From contig WVSM01000018.1 of the NCBI GenBank assembly GCA_015689645.1, positions 1 through 34,106 on the forward strand: a DNA stretch of 34,106 bases, read 5' to 3'. This document shows positions 27,306-34,106 of this stretch, one piece after another. Source of the DNA: Rhodobacterales bacterium HKCCE4037. Its GTDB lineage: Bacteria > Pseudomonadota > Alphaproteobacteria > Rhodobacterales > Rhodobacteraceae. The stretch's first letter is position 1, and each line of letters opens with the position of its first letter. Under the pieces are notes generated by a model that was not told the DNA's origin, did no database searches, and saw only the letters and a program-made list of their open reading frames with translations. Made by a program: the position numbers and the translations under genes.

Positions 27306-27323
27306 GGAGGCCTCTGCTCCGGG

Positions 27324-27731
27324 TCAACCGGGCAGGCCGTCGATCCTGTCGACGGATTCGAGGTCATTGTCCCACTCCGCCCGGCTGGACATGCAGATAT
27401 GGGCGTTCGGCCGTATACCGACCGGGGTGTCGAGCGATCCGGCTGGCACGACGATCCCGCTGCCGTCCGCCTGCGCGTAGGGCAGGGCGGAGCCGCATTC
27501 GGTGCAGAAGCATTTCACGTGGCGGGTGCCGGGCAGCTGAAACTCCCGGATGTAATCCCTGCCCGAGAGCCATGTGAGCGTCGCCGTGGAGGAAAAGAGG
27601 TTGGCCGCATGGGCCGAGCCGGTGTCTTTCCGGCAGCGCCCGCAATGGCAGAGGAAGAAGCCCTGGAAATCCCCCTCGATGCGGAAGGTCACGGCGCCGC
27701 ACAGGCATTGTCCGCTTGTCAGGTTATCCAT
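27324..27731 (-). CDS. GFA (glutathione-dependent formaldehyde-activating)-type zinc protein
   Basis: Encodes 135 residues. The Cys pattern of the GFA fold is complete: C9 and C11 (QCLCGAV), C28, C30 and C33 (CHCGRCRKDTGS), C74, C76 and C79 (CFCTECGS). It should bind two zinc ions. The start at 27731 is fixed by GGAGG at 6 nt spacing; the frame is open far upstream but without motifs. Members of this family are mostly of unknown substrate; a link to formaldehyde is known only for some. The gene stands alone on the - strand between alkC and the ABC ATPase. Confidence 0.9.
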   Translation of the reverse strand: MDNLTSGQCLCGAVTFRIEGDFQGFFLCHCGRCRKDTGSAHAANLFSSTATLTWLSGRDYIREFQLPGTRHVKCFCTECGSALPYAQADGSGIVVPAGSLDTPVGIRPNAHICMSSRAEWDNDLESVDRIDGLPG

Positions 27732-27905
27732 TGTCAGCCCTCCGCAAACGCGACCTGTTGGCCGCCGATCCCCGCTGTTGCCCCGGATCGCAGCACCTGT
27801 GCAAGTCCAGGGGCACGGGCGGCGGGGTGCGGCACCTTGGGCTTGGCGCTGGTGCGTGAACCTGCTAGCTGCCATATCCGATTGAAATGATCGGACAACT
27901 GCCCC

Positions 27906-28985
27906 TTGCCTGCGCCTCGCCTTGAACTGACTGACGTTTCCGCCCGGTTCGACGGGCGCGACGTGCTGCACCGGGTCAACCTGTCGGTGGGCGCGGGCGA
28001 AGTGCTGTGCCTGCTGGGCCCGTCGGGCTGCGGCAAGTCCACGACGCTGCGGGTCGTCGCGGGGATCGAGCGGCAGTCCGAAGGCGTGGTGCGCGCCGAG
28101 GGCGAGGTGCTGTCGGATGCCGATGTGCACCTGCCGCCGGAGGCGCGGGGGGTTGGCCTGATCTTCCAGGATTTCGCGCTGTTCCCGCATCTGAGCGTGG
28201 CGAAGAACGTGGGATTCGGGCTGCGCGGCTCGGGCGTGGACGTGAAAGCCCGGGTGGGCGAGCTTCTGGAGCGGGTGGACCTGGCCGGCTACGGCGACAA
28301 GGCGCCGCACATGCTGTCGGGCGGCGAGCAGCAGCGCGTGGCGCTCGCGCGCGCCATGGCACCGCGTCCGCGGATCATGCTGATGGACGAGCCGTTCTCG
28401 GGCCTCGACAACCGGCTGCGCGACGGCATCCGCGACGAGACGCTGGCGCTTCTGAAGGAGGAAGGGACGGCGGTCGTGCTGGTCACCCACGAGCCGGAAG
28501 AGGCGATGCGCATGGCCGACCAGATCGCATTGATGCGCGACGGGGGGATCGTGCAGATCGGCGCGCCCTACAATATCTACGCCAATCCCTGCGACCGGGA
28601 CGCGGCGGCCTTTTTCAGCGATATCAACGTGATACGCGGCAAGGTTCAAGGGGCGCTGATCGACACGGCCTTCGGCCAGTTCCTTGCCCCCGGGGTGCCC
28701 GATGGCGGCGAGGTGGAGATCGTGTTCCGCCCGCAGCACGTCGGCATCGACTTCGACCGGGGTGGCAAGGGGCCGAACCCGACGCCGCAGCAGGGCGCCG
28801 CCGCGCGCGGGCTGGTGGAGCGGGCGCGGTTCATGGGTCACGAGAGCCTCGTGGAGTTCCGCATGGATTTCGACGGCAGCCTCCTGAAGGCCACGGTGCC
28901 CAACGTCTTCCTGCCCGCACCGGGCACGCCATTGTGGCTGACCGTCCGCCGGGATCGCTGTTTTGTTTTCCCTATCCGCAGATAG
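27906..28985 (+). CDS. ABC transporter ATP-binding protein with TOBE-like C-terminus, TTG start
   Basis: Encodes 359 residues from a TTG at 27906; no in-frame ATG exists between the upstream stop at 27888-27890 and this codon. Walker A is GPSGCGKST (38-46), the Q-loop is FQDFALFPHL, the signature is LSGGEQQRVALARAMA, Walker B is RIMLMDEPFSG, and the H-loop is VLVTHEPEEAMRMAD. The C-terminal 120 residues form an OB/TOBE-like domain (VEIVFRPQHVGIDFD), as in iron(III), sulfate, thiamine or spermidine importers. No permease or binding-protein gene is in the window, so the ATPase is an orphan here and its substrate is unknown. It precedes tatA by 114 nt. Confidence 0.92.
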   Translation: MPAPRLELTDVSARFDGRDVLHRVNLSVGAGEVLCLLGPSGCGKSTTLRVVAGIERQSEGVVRAEGEVLSDADVHLPPEARGVGLIFQDFALFPHLSVAKNVGFGLRGSGVDVKARVGELLERVDLAGYGDKAPHMLSGGEQQRVALARAMAPRPRIMLMDEPFSGLDNRLRDGIRDETLALLKEEGTAVVLVTHEPEEAMRMADQIALMRDGGIVQIGAPYNIYANPCDRDAAAFFSDINVIRGKVQGALIDTAFGQFLAPGVPDGGEVEIVFRPQHVGIDFDRGGKGPNPTPQQGAAARGLVERARFMGHESLVEFRMDFDGSLLKATVPNVFLPAPGTPLWLTVRRDRCFVFPIRR

Positions 28986-29099
28986 TTTGCGTTTTTGGGC
29001 TTTGATCTGGCGCCGCGAGACCATACCTATGCAGGGGATTTCAGGAACCAGCGTGCATCGCGCGCCCATGCGGCGCGGGCAGCAGTAGGGAGAGAAACA

Positions 29100-29336
29100 A
29101 TGCTCAACAATATCGGACCGGCCGGTCTTATCCTGATCGCCATCGTCGTTCTGGTCCTGTTCGGCCGCGGCAAGATCGCGGGCCTGATGGGCGAGGTCGG
29201 CAAGGGCATCACGGCGTTCAAGGACGGCGTGCGCAACCCCGACGCAGAGCGCGTCGAGGACGGCACCGAGACCGCGGATGGCTCCACCGCGCGGGACGTG
29301 ACCCCGGAAGAGCGCCGCGAGCGCGACAACGCTTGA
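29100..29336 (+). CDS. tatA: Sec-independent protein translocase protein TatA
   Basis: Encodes 78 residues. One N-terminal membrane helix (GPAGLILIAIVVLVLFG, about 6-22) is followed by the FGRGK hinge and an amphipathic helix (KIAGLMGEVGKGITAFKDGV), then a charged tail. The start at 29100 has AGGGAGA at good spacing. TatA oligomers form the export path for folded twin-arginine substrates in the inner membrane. First of a tatABC set. Confidence 0.95.
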   Translation: MLNNIGPAGLILIAIVVLVLFGRGKIAGLMGEVGKGITAFKDGVRNPDAERVEDGTETADGSTARDVTPEERRERDNA

Positions 29337-29375
29337 GGCGTAACCCCGTTTGACTGACGGCGAGGGGTAGGCGGG

Positions 29376-29996
29376 ATGCCTGACATCGGTATGATGGAGA
29401 TGCTGGTCATCGGGATCGTGGCGTTGATCGTCGTGGGCCCGAAGGACCTGCCGAAGATGTTCCGCAAGCTGGGGCAGTTCACCGGCCGTGTGCGGTCGAT
29501 GGCGAAGGAATTCTCCAACGCGATGAACGAGGCGGCGGACGAGACGGGCATGACCCAGATGAACCGCGATCTGCGGGCGGCCTCGAAATTCACCAACCCC
29601 AAGAAGATGGCGCGCGACATGATGGGCGACGTCATGGATGACATCGACCCGTCGAAATTCGAGGAAGGCAGCGCGACGCGCGCAATCGCCGAGAAGAAGG
29701 CGGCGGCGCAGCAGGCCACCAAGGAACGGATCGCCGCGATGAAGGCACAACGTGCAGCGGAGGAATCCGAAGAGCCGGAGGAGGACGGCGCCGACGAAGT
29801 GGCCGAGGCGCCGCAGGAGCCGGTCTTCGAGACCGACCGCGATGCGCCGGAAGGCCCGGTGAAGGCGATCAAGCCAAAGGCCGCGCCCAAGCCGAAGGCA
29901 AAAGCCAAGCCCAAGGCGAAAACCAAGGCGGACCCGGCAACGGATGATCCCGGCCCGGCCAATGTCGAGCCGGCGACTCAGGCGGAGCGGTCATGA
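29376..29996 (+). CDS. tatB: Sec-independent protein translocase protein TatB
   Basis: Encodes 206 residues, longer than the usual ~170. The N-terminus MPDIGMMEMLVIGIVALIVV with E8, then GPKDLPKMFRKLGQFTGRVR, identifies TatB. The rest is a long amphipathic helix and a disordered, charged tail with KPKAKAKPKAKTKA-type repeats (about 167-190). TatB binds twin-arginine signal peptides together with TatC. The gene overlaps tatC by ATGA. Confidence 0.95.
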   Translation: MPDIGMMEMLVIGIVALIVVGPKDLPKMFRKLGQFTGRVRSMAKEFSNAMNEAADETGMTQMNRDLRAASKFTNPKKMARDMMGDVMDDIDPSKFEEGSATRAIAEKKAAAQQATKERIAAMKAQRAAEESEEPEEDGADEVAEAPQEPVFETDRDAPEGPVKAIKPKAAPKPKAKAKPKAKTKADPATDDPGPANVEPATQAERS

Positions 29997-30868
29997 GCGA
30001 CGTCGGAAAGAGCCCCGAAGACGAACTGGAAGACAGCGCCGCGCCGCTGATCGAACACCTGGCCGAGCTGCGCACGCGCCTGATCCGGTCGGTTCTTGCG
30101 TTCGTCGTCGGCATGGTGGTCATGTTCACGGTGGCCGAGCCCGCCTACAACTTCATCCTCGAGCCGCTGCGCGAAGTCCTCGAAGAGCTGAACCTGCCGA
30201 CCCAGATCGTCTACAACGCGCCGCAGGAATATTTCTTCGTGCTGGTGCGGATCTCGGTGATCCTCGGCTTCGCGATCTCTTTCCCCGTCATCGCCCACCA
30301 GCTGTGGCGCTTCGTGGCGCCGGGCCTCTACAAGTCCGAGAAGAACGCCTTCCTGCCGTTCATCTTCGCCTCGCCCTTCCTGTTCTTCCTCGGCGCCTCC
30401 TTCGCGCATTTCGTGGTGACGCCGCTGGCGATGCGGTTCTTCATCGGGTTCGCCGACGCGATCCCGGCCTTCGCCGCCTTCATCACCGGGCAGGAATTCG
30501 TGCCGTCCGAGAACAGCAACGAATTGCAGACCGTCTTCCTCGGCACCGCGAAGGATTCGCTCGACCTGTCGCTGAAGTTCATCTTCGCCTTCGGCCTGTG
30601 CTTCCAGCTGCCCGTGGTTCTGACCCTGATGGGCAAGGCCGGGCTGGTCAGCGCGGAGGGTCTTGGCAACGTGCGCAAATGGGCCGTCGTGGGCATCCTG
30701 ACGCTCGCCGCGCTGGTGACGCCGCCGGATGTCATCACCCAGGTGATCCTGTTCACCGTGGTCTATGGCCTCTACGAGATCTCGATCCAGCTTGTGCGCT
30801 GGGTGGAATATGCCCGCATCAAGCGCCTGCGCGCCGAAGGGATCCTTGGCGAGGACGAGACGCTTTGA
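29993..30868 (+). CDS. tatC: Sec-independent protein translocase protein TatC
   Basis: Encodes 291 residues with six membrane helices. Family motifs are PLIEHLAELRTRLIRS (about 19-34), FISFP-like FAISFPVIAHQLWRFVAPGLY, KNAFLPFIFASPFLFFLGASF, and VVGILTLAALVTPPDVITQ. It is the main receptor of the Tat translocase in the cytoplasmic membrane. Overlaps tatB by 4 nt at the start and the DUF815 gene at the end (TTGA). Confidence 0.96.
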   Translation: MSDVGKSPEDELEDSAAPLIEHLAELRTRLIRSVLAFVVGMVVMFTVAEPAYNFILEPLREVLEELNLPTQIVYNAPQEYFFVLVRISVILGFAISFPVIAHQLWRFVAPGLYKSEKNAFLPFIFASPFLFFLGASFAHFVVTPLAMRFFIGFADAIPAFAAFITGQEFVPSENSNELQTVFLGTAKDSLDLSLKFIFAFGLCFQLPVVLTLMGKAGLVSAEGLGNVRKWAVVGILTLAALVTPPDVITQVILFTVVYGLYEISIQLVRWVEYARIKRLRAEGILGEDETL

Positions 30869-31707
30869 ACGAAGCGGCGCTGGACCGGATCGCCGCCGCG
30901 CTGGAGCGGCTGCGCCCCGCGCCGGCGGAGGCCCCGAACTGGGACGCCGCCAGCGCCTTCGTCTGGCATGCCGAGCCTGACCACCTTGAACCCGTTCAGG
31001 ACGTGAACCGCGTGCCGCTGCAACTGCTGCTCGGGATCGACCGGGCGCGCGACACGCTGATGGCCAACACCCGCCAGTTCGCCGAGGGCCTGCCGGCCAA
31101 CAACGCGCTGCTCTGGGGGGCGCGGGGGATGGGGAAATCCTCGCTCGTGAAGGCCATTCACGGCGCCCTTGAGGCAGACTATACCGGGCTGAAACTGGTG
31201 GAGATCCAGCGCGAGGACCTGCCCTCGATCGGGCGGCTTCTGGCGCTGCTGCGCGGCGCGGATGTGCGCGTGATCCTCTATTGCGACGACCTGTCGTTTT
31301 CCCACGACGACCAGCATTACAAGAGCCTGAAGGCGGTGCTGGACGGCGGCGTCTCGGGCCGGCCCGGCAACGTGGTGTTCTACGCCACCTCGAACCGCCG
31401 CCACCTGATGCCGCGCGACATGATCGAGAACGAGCGCGGCTCGGCGATCAACCCGTCGGAGGCGGTGGAGGAGAAGGTCTCGCTGAGTGACCGGTTCGGC
31501 CTGTGGCTCGGCTTCCATGCCTGCGACCAGGATGCCTACCTGACGATGATCCGGGGCTATTGCGATGCCTACGGGGTGGAGATTTCCGACGCGGAGTTGC
31601 GCGCGGAGGCGGTGGAATGGCAGGCGACGCGCGGGTCGCGCTCGGGCCGGGTCGCTTGGCAGTACTTCACCGACCTCGCCGGGCGGCGCGGCGTGGCGAT
31701 GGGGTAG
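30865..31707 (+). CDS. DUF815-family AAA ATPase, TTG start coupled to tatC
   Basis: Encodes 280 residues from a TTG that overlaps the tatC stop (TTGA). Walker A is WGARGMGKSSLVKA (84-97) and a Walker B-like stretch is VRVILYCDDLSFSHDD. The segment YATSNRRHLMPRDMIENE and later EKVSLSDRFGLWLGF are typical of DUF815 (a AAA+-like family of unknown function). Tight coupling to tatC suggests co-expression with the export genes; I know of no direct role in Tat export. No transmembrane segment is present. Confidence 0.9.
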   Translation: MNEAALDRIAAALERLRPAPAEAPNWDAASAFVWHAEPDHLEPVQDVNRVPLQLLLGIDRARDTLMANTRQFAEGLPANNALLWGARGMGKSSLVKAIHGALEADYTGLKLVEIQREDLPSIGRLLALLRGADVRVILYCDDLSFSHDDQHYKSLKAVLDGGVSGRPGNVVFYATSNRRHLMPRDMIENERGSAINPSEAVEEKVSLSDRFGLWLGFHACDQDAYLTMIRGYCDAYGVEISDAELRAEAVEWQATRGSRSGRVAWQYFTDLAGRRGVAMG

Positions 31708-32184
31708 GACCTGCAAATCGAGCGTAGCGCCTTTGGGCATGCCGGGTATTTTGCATTTTCATGAAACAAAGATGGGGCGAGGTAACGCTTCCTTAGCCAC
31801 GCCTGTGCCAGCCTCACGGGGCGGCACAGCCGCAGCGTTCCGCGTTCGATCCGATGTATTGGTCGAAGGTGGAACGCCCGCGACGCCTGAATGCAGCGCT
31901 GCGCCCCACCCCAAACCCATTGGCGGGTTTGGCGCGGGACGCTTTGGCATGGCGATGACCGTAAACGAAGATGGCGCATCCTCTGCCCGCGAAGCCCTCT
32001 GGGATAGGGGCGGAGGATGACCTTCTCGCGTGACGACCCTCATCTTTGTTTCATGAAAATGCAAAAAGATGACGCCGGCCAAGCGTGACGGCGGCGCAAG
32101 TGGTGCGCAGCGCCGGACGCGGTCCCGGCGCATCTGCGAGGAGGGAGCGCGCTTTTGCGCGGCTCCGAGGAGCGATCCGCTTTG
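31708..32184. other. Non-coding interval between the DUF815 gene and the palindromic element near alkB
   Basis: About 480 bp without a convincing gene: the frames on both strands lack a ribosome binding site and family features. It contains a perfect 26-bp inverted repeat (31749-31774 and 32041-32066), a hairpin CCAAACCC/GGGTTTGG (31911-31918 with 31925-31932, 6-nt loop), and a GTAA-N7-TTAG sequence (31782-31796) that is a partial CtrA-like match. Short frames such as one ending at 32020 could be translated but cannot be supported. Confidence 0.6.
31749..32066. repeat. Pair of perfect 26-bp inverted repeats around a 266-bp interior
   Basis: Bases 31749-31774 are the exact reverse complement of 32041-32066. 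Each arm contains a TTTTCATGAAA core. The interior has no open reading frame of known family, and no target-site duplication is seen outside the arms (GCCGGGTA on the left, AGATGACG on the right). The arms resemble a short GGGTATTT-type intergenic repeat that, from memory, recurs in roseobacter genomes. They could be a MITE end pair or two separate inverted insertions of that repeat. Confidence 0.7.
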
Positions 32185-32283
32185 AGCGTTTCCGGTTTTG
32201 TATTGAATCGCCAATACCCTGCTACGCCTTCGGCGTTCTCGGGACATTGGCGATATCTTGTTTCAGTGAAATCCGGAAACGCT
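32185..32283. repeat. Palindromic element A, ~99 bp, downstream of the alkane monooxygenase gene
   Basis: Outer arms 32185-32195 and 32273-32283 are perfect 11-bp complements; inner arms 32207-32215 (ATCGCCAAT) and 32246-32254 pair over 9 bp; the centre is ACGCC-TTC-GGCGT (32224-32236). The right end abuts the TAA of alkB (32284-32286). The inner 50 bp closely match element B at 33594-33641. There is no T-run on either side, so it is not a simple terminator. Confidence 0.8.
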
Positions 32284-33516
32284 TTAGCGCGTCGCGGCGC
32301 GGATGGCTTGCAGCATGGCGTCCGTCTCCGGATCGTCGGAGAGGGGCGCAGGCGCTGCGGTGGCCGGTTGGGGCGGCGACGCGGCTGCGGCCCGGTCTTG
32401 TGAAGGGCCCGGCGCGGACGCCTTGACGCGCATCGGCGCAGGGGCGGGCCTGCTGGGCGGTTCCGGGGCCTCGTGAGCGGCCTGCGCCGCCTCCATCACC
32501 TTCAGCGCGCGCTTGTCCATCATGCGGTGCCAGACCGGCGGCACGGTCGCGATCATTGCCATGATCGGCATGGAGAAGGGCAGGGTGGGCACCTTCGCCC
32601 CGGTATCCAGCCGCTCGTAGGGGCGGTCGGGGTGCATGTGATGCTCGGAATGGGCGGGGGCGTTCATCATCAGGTAGGATGAGAAACCCTTGGGCGCGTT
32701 CCAGCTGTGGTGTGCGGCGACCGGCTCCAACCGGCCGCTCGGCAGGATCAGGCGTTGCAGCCCGTAGTGCTGGATATAGTCCGACATCAGGATCTGCGCC
32801 CCGGTCAGCACGCCGAGGCCGATCATCACCAGAAGCCCGCCAAGGCCCGCGTTGGCGACCACGGCCGCGGCAAACAGGATCGTGCCGCCGAGCCAGAGCC
32901 AATAGGGGTTGGAGACATGGTTCGGGCCGCGGCCCTTGCGGTCGAGGCGGTCGACCTCCTGCACGATGCCGGCTTCGAAGGAGCCGCGCCAGGCGCGGGG
33001 CAGGTAGGCCCAGAACGACTCACCGGGCAGGGGGGTGTTCGGATCCTCCTCGGTGCCGACGTATCTGTGGTGGACCAGCCGGTGCGCCGAGACATGGTGG
33101 CCGAAGCCCACGGAGACGTAGACCGCCGCGCCGAGCGCCTTGAGAAGCGGGCTGCGGCGGTGGATCAGTTCGTGCGCATTTGGGTGGCTGACCTGGCCGA
33201 AGAAGCTGGCCGTGGCCAGGAACAGCGCGAGGCTTTGGCCGAGGGTGAGGCTGCCTGTGCCGATCGCGGTGCAGGTGGCGATCAGGAGCAGCAGGTGCCC
33301 GAAGGCAAGCCCGGCTGAGAGCACGTCGTTCCATGGCACCGTCTTTTCCTCGGGCGCCGGAGGAGACGGCGGGTCGAGCAGGCGGTCCGCGACGGCGGCG
33401 ACGATCGTCAGCCACGCCAGCGCGATCCAGGCAAGTCCGCCCCACGCGGTGCCCGCCAGCAGCAGCAGGAGCAGCGGCGGCAGCGTGATGGCGGCGTAAC
33501 GGGCGATGACGGGCAT
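32284..33516 (-). CDS. alkB: Alkane 1-monooxygenase, membrane di-iron hydroxylase
   Basis: Encodes 410 residues. The His boxes that hold the di-iron site are present: HELIH (115-119), HRLVHH (145-150) and HSEHHMHP (289-296), plus H250 in DYIQHYGL, the extra box used in AlkB. About six hydrophobic helices precede and separate them. The enzyme hydroxylates the terminal carbon of alkanes with O2 and electrons from rubredoxin; no rubredoxin gene is in the window. A Pro/Ala-rich tail (about 350-410) is unusual. AAGGA precedes the ATG. The gene is bracketed by two copies of a palindromic element, which may reflect mobility. Similar fatty-acid desaturase-like hydroxylases are the main alternative. 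Confidence 0.88.
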   Translation of the reverse strand: MPVIARYAAITLPPLLLLLLAGTAWGGLAWIALAWLTIVAAVADRLLDPPSPPAPEEKTVPWNDVLSAGLAFGHLLLLIATCTAIGTGSLTLGQSLALFLATASFFGQVSHPNAHELIHRRSPLLKALGAAVYVSVGFGHHVSAHRLVHHRYVGTEEDPNTPLPGESFWAYLPRAWRGSFEAGIVQEVDRLDRKGRGPNHVSNPYWLWLGGTILFAAAVVANAGLGGLLVMIGLGVLTGAQILMSDYIQHYGLQRLILPSGRLEPVAAHHSWNAPKGFSSYLMMNAPAHSEHHMHPDRPYERLDTGAKVPTLPFSMPIMAMIATVPPVWHRMMDKRALKVMEAAQAAHEAPEPPSRPAPAPMRVKASAPGPSQDRAAAASPPQPATAAPAPLSDDPETDAMLQAIRAATR

Positions 33517-33574
33517 CGGCGGGGGTCCTTGGGTGTCCGGCCATGGGGCCGAGTGCGGGGCGTATGTGGCCTGT

Positions 33575-33671
33575 GGCGTTTCGAGAAAAGGTCGAATCGC
33601 AAATACCTTGCCACGCTTCGCGTTCTCAGGACATTTGCGATCGTTTTATCTTGGCCATTTCTCAAAACGCC
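33575..33671. repeat. Palindromic element B, ~97 bp, upstream of the alkane monooxygenase gene
   Basis: Outer arms GGCGTTT (33575-33581) and AAACGCC (33665-33671) pair, then GAGAAA with TTTCTC (33583-33588 and 33658-33663) and GGTC with GGCC (33590-33593 and 33653-33656, one G-T). Inner arms 33596-33604 (ATCGCAAAT) and 33633-33641 pair perfectly, around a centre ACGC-TTC-GCGT (33613-33623). It has the same layout and orientation as element A. Confidence 0.8.
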
Positions 33672-33773
33672 TTAGCAAGGCAATCTGGCGAAAGAATGGC
33701 GGTTTTCGCGGCTCTTTCCAAGCGGGCTGCGGGGTATTAGGTGGGGATGGCAGGCAAAGACAACAGGGTGCCC

Positions 33774-34106
<333 letters not shown>

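Noticed and set aside
28995-29030. Promoter for tatA (TTTGAT-N17-TACCTA)
   Set aside because: The -10 box matches consensus poorly; no confident promoter can be named in the gap before tatA.
27732-29750. N-terminal extension of the GFA protein to 808 residues
   Set aside because: The extra part is antisense to the ABC ATPase and tatA; the GGAGG in front of the ATG at 27731 fixes the real start.
31782-31796. GTAA-N7-TTAG as a CtrA site
   Set aside because: Two mismatches and no downstream gene with a supported start.
31565-32247. Possible small genes within the interval after the DUF815 gene
   Set aside because: Frames on both strands have no ribosome binding site, no family features and overlap the inverted repeats.

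Overview
This window looks like chromosomal DNA of a marine-type Rhodobacteraceae (roseobacter-like alphaproteobacterium). The evidence is the high GC content, the NADH dehydrogenase cluster interspersed with small lineage-specific genes (DUF5333/DUF5337-type proteins, small lipoproteins), a Hint-domain protein, an AlkB alkane hydroxylase of alphaproteobacterial type, a TTAA-N7-TTAA (CtrA-type) box, and an FtsY with the N-terminus usual for the group. The taxon is an inference from gene content; no rRNA is present.

Region 1 (1-18.1 kb, almost all + strand): the end of nuoE, then nuoF, G, H, I, J, K, L, M and N of respiratory complex I. Between them sit at least eight accessory genes: a DUF5337-like membrane protein, several lipoproteins, a DUF5333-type secreted protein, a carboxymuconolactone-decarboxylase-like protein and a possible 27-residue membrane microprotein between nuoJ and nuoK. 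A short gene of opposite orientation (2427-2609) with its own ECF-type promoter candidate splits the cluster between nuoF and nuoG. The run continues with birA, coaX and the RNase J gene and ends at a strong bidirectional terminator (18116-18140).

Region 2 (18.1-25.2 kb, - strand): a DEAD-box RNA helicase with a basic repetitive tail and a structured leader, a lipoprotein, an Ada-like Cys protein, an unknown protein translationally coupled to prfC (release factor 3), a small secreted protein and a Hint-domain protein. The Hint gene has a well-formed promoter with a perfect palindrome in its spacer.

Region 3 (25.3-31.7 kb, mostly + strand): an atypical short-chain dehydrogenase, an AlkC-type DNA glycosylase directly behind a CtrA-like box, a GFA-type zinc protein (- strand), an orphan ABC ATPase, the Tat export genes tatA-tatB-tatC and a DUF815 ATPase coupled to tatC.

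Region 4 (31.7-34.1 kb): a 576-bp non-coding interval with a perfect 26-bp inverted repeat, an alkane 1-monooxygenase gene (- strand) bracketed by two copies of a ~98-bp imperfect palindrome, and the 5' end of ftsY with a GAGCCC hexamer repeat.

The most interesting signal is the pair of palindromic elements around the alkane monooxygenase gene (32185-32283 and 33575-33671). They differ by changes that repeatedly preserve base pairing (compensatory changes), which points to a conserved structured repeat family rather than chance.
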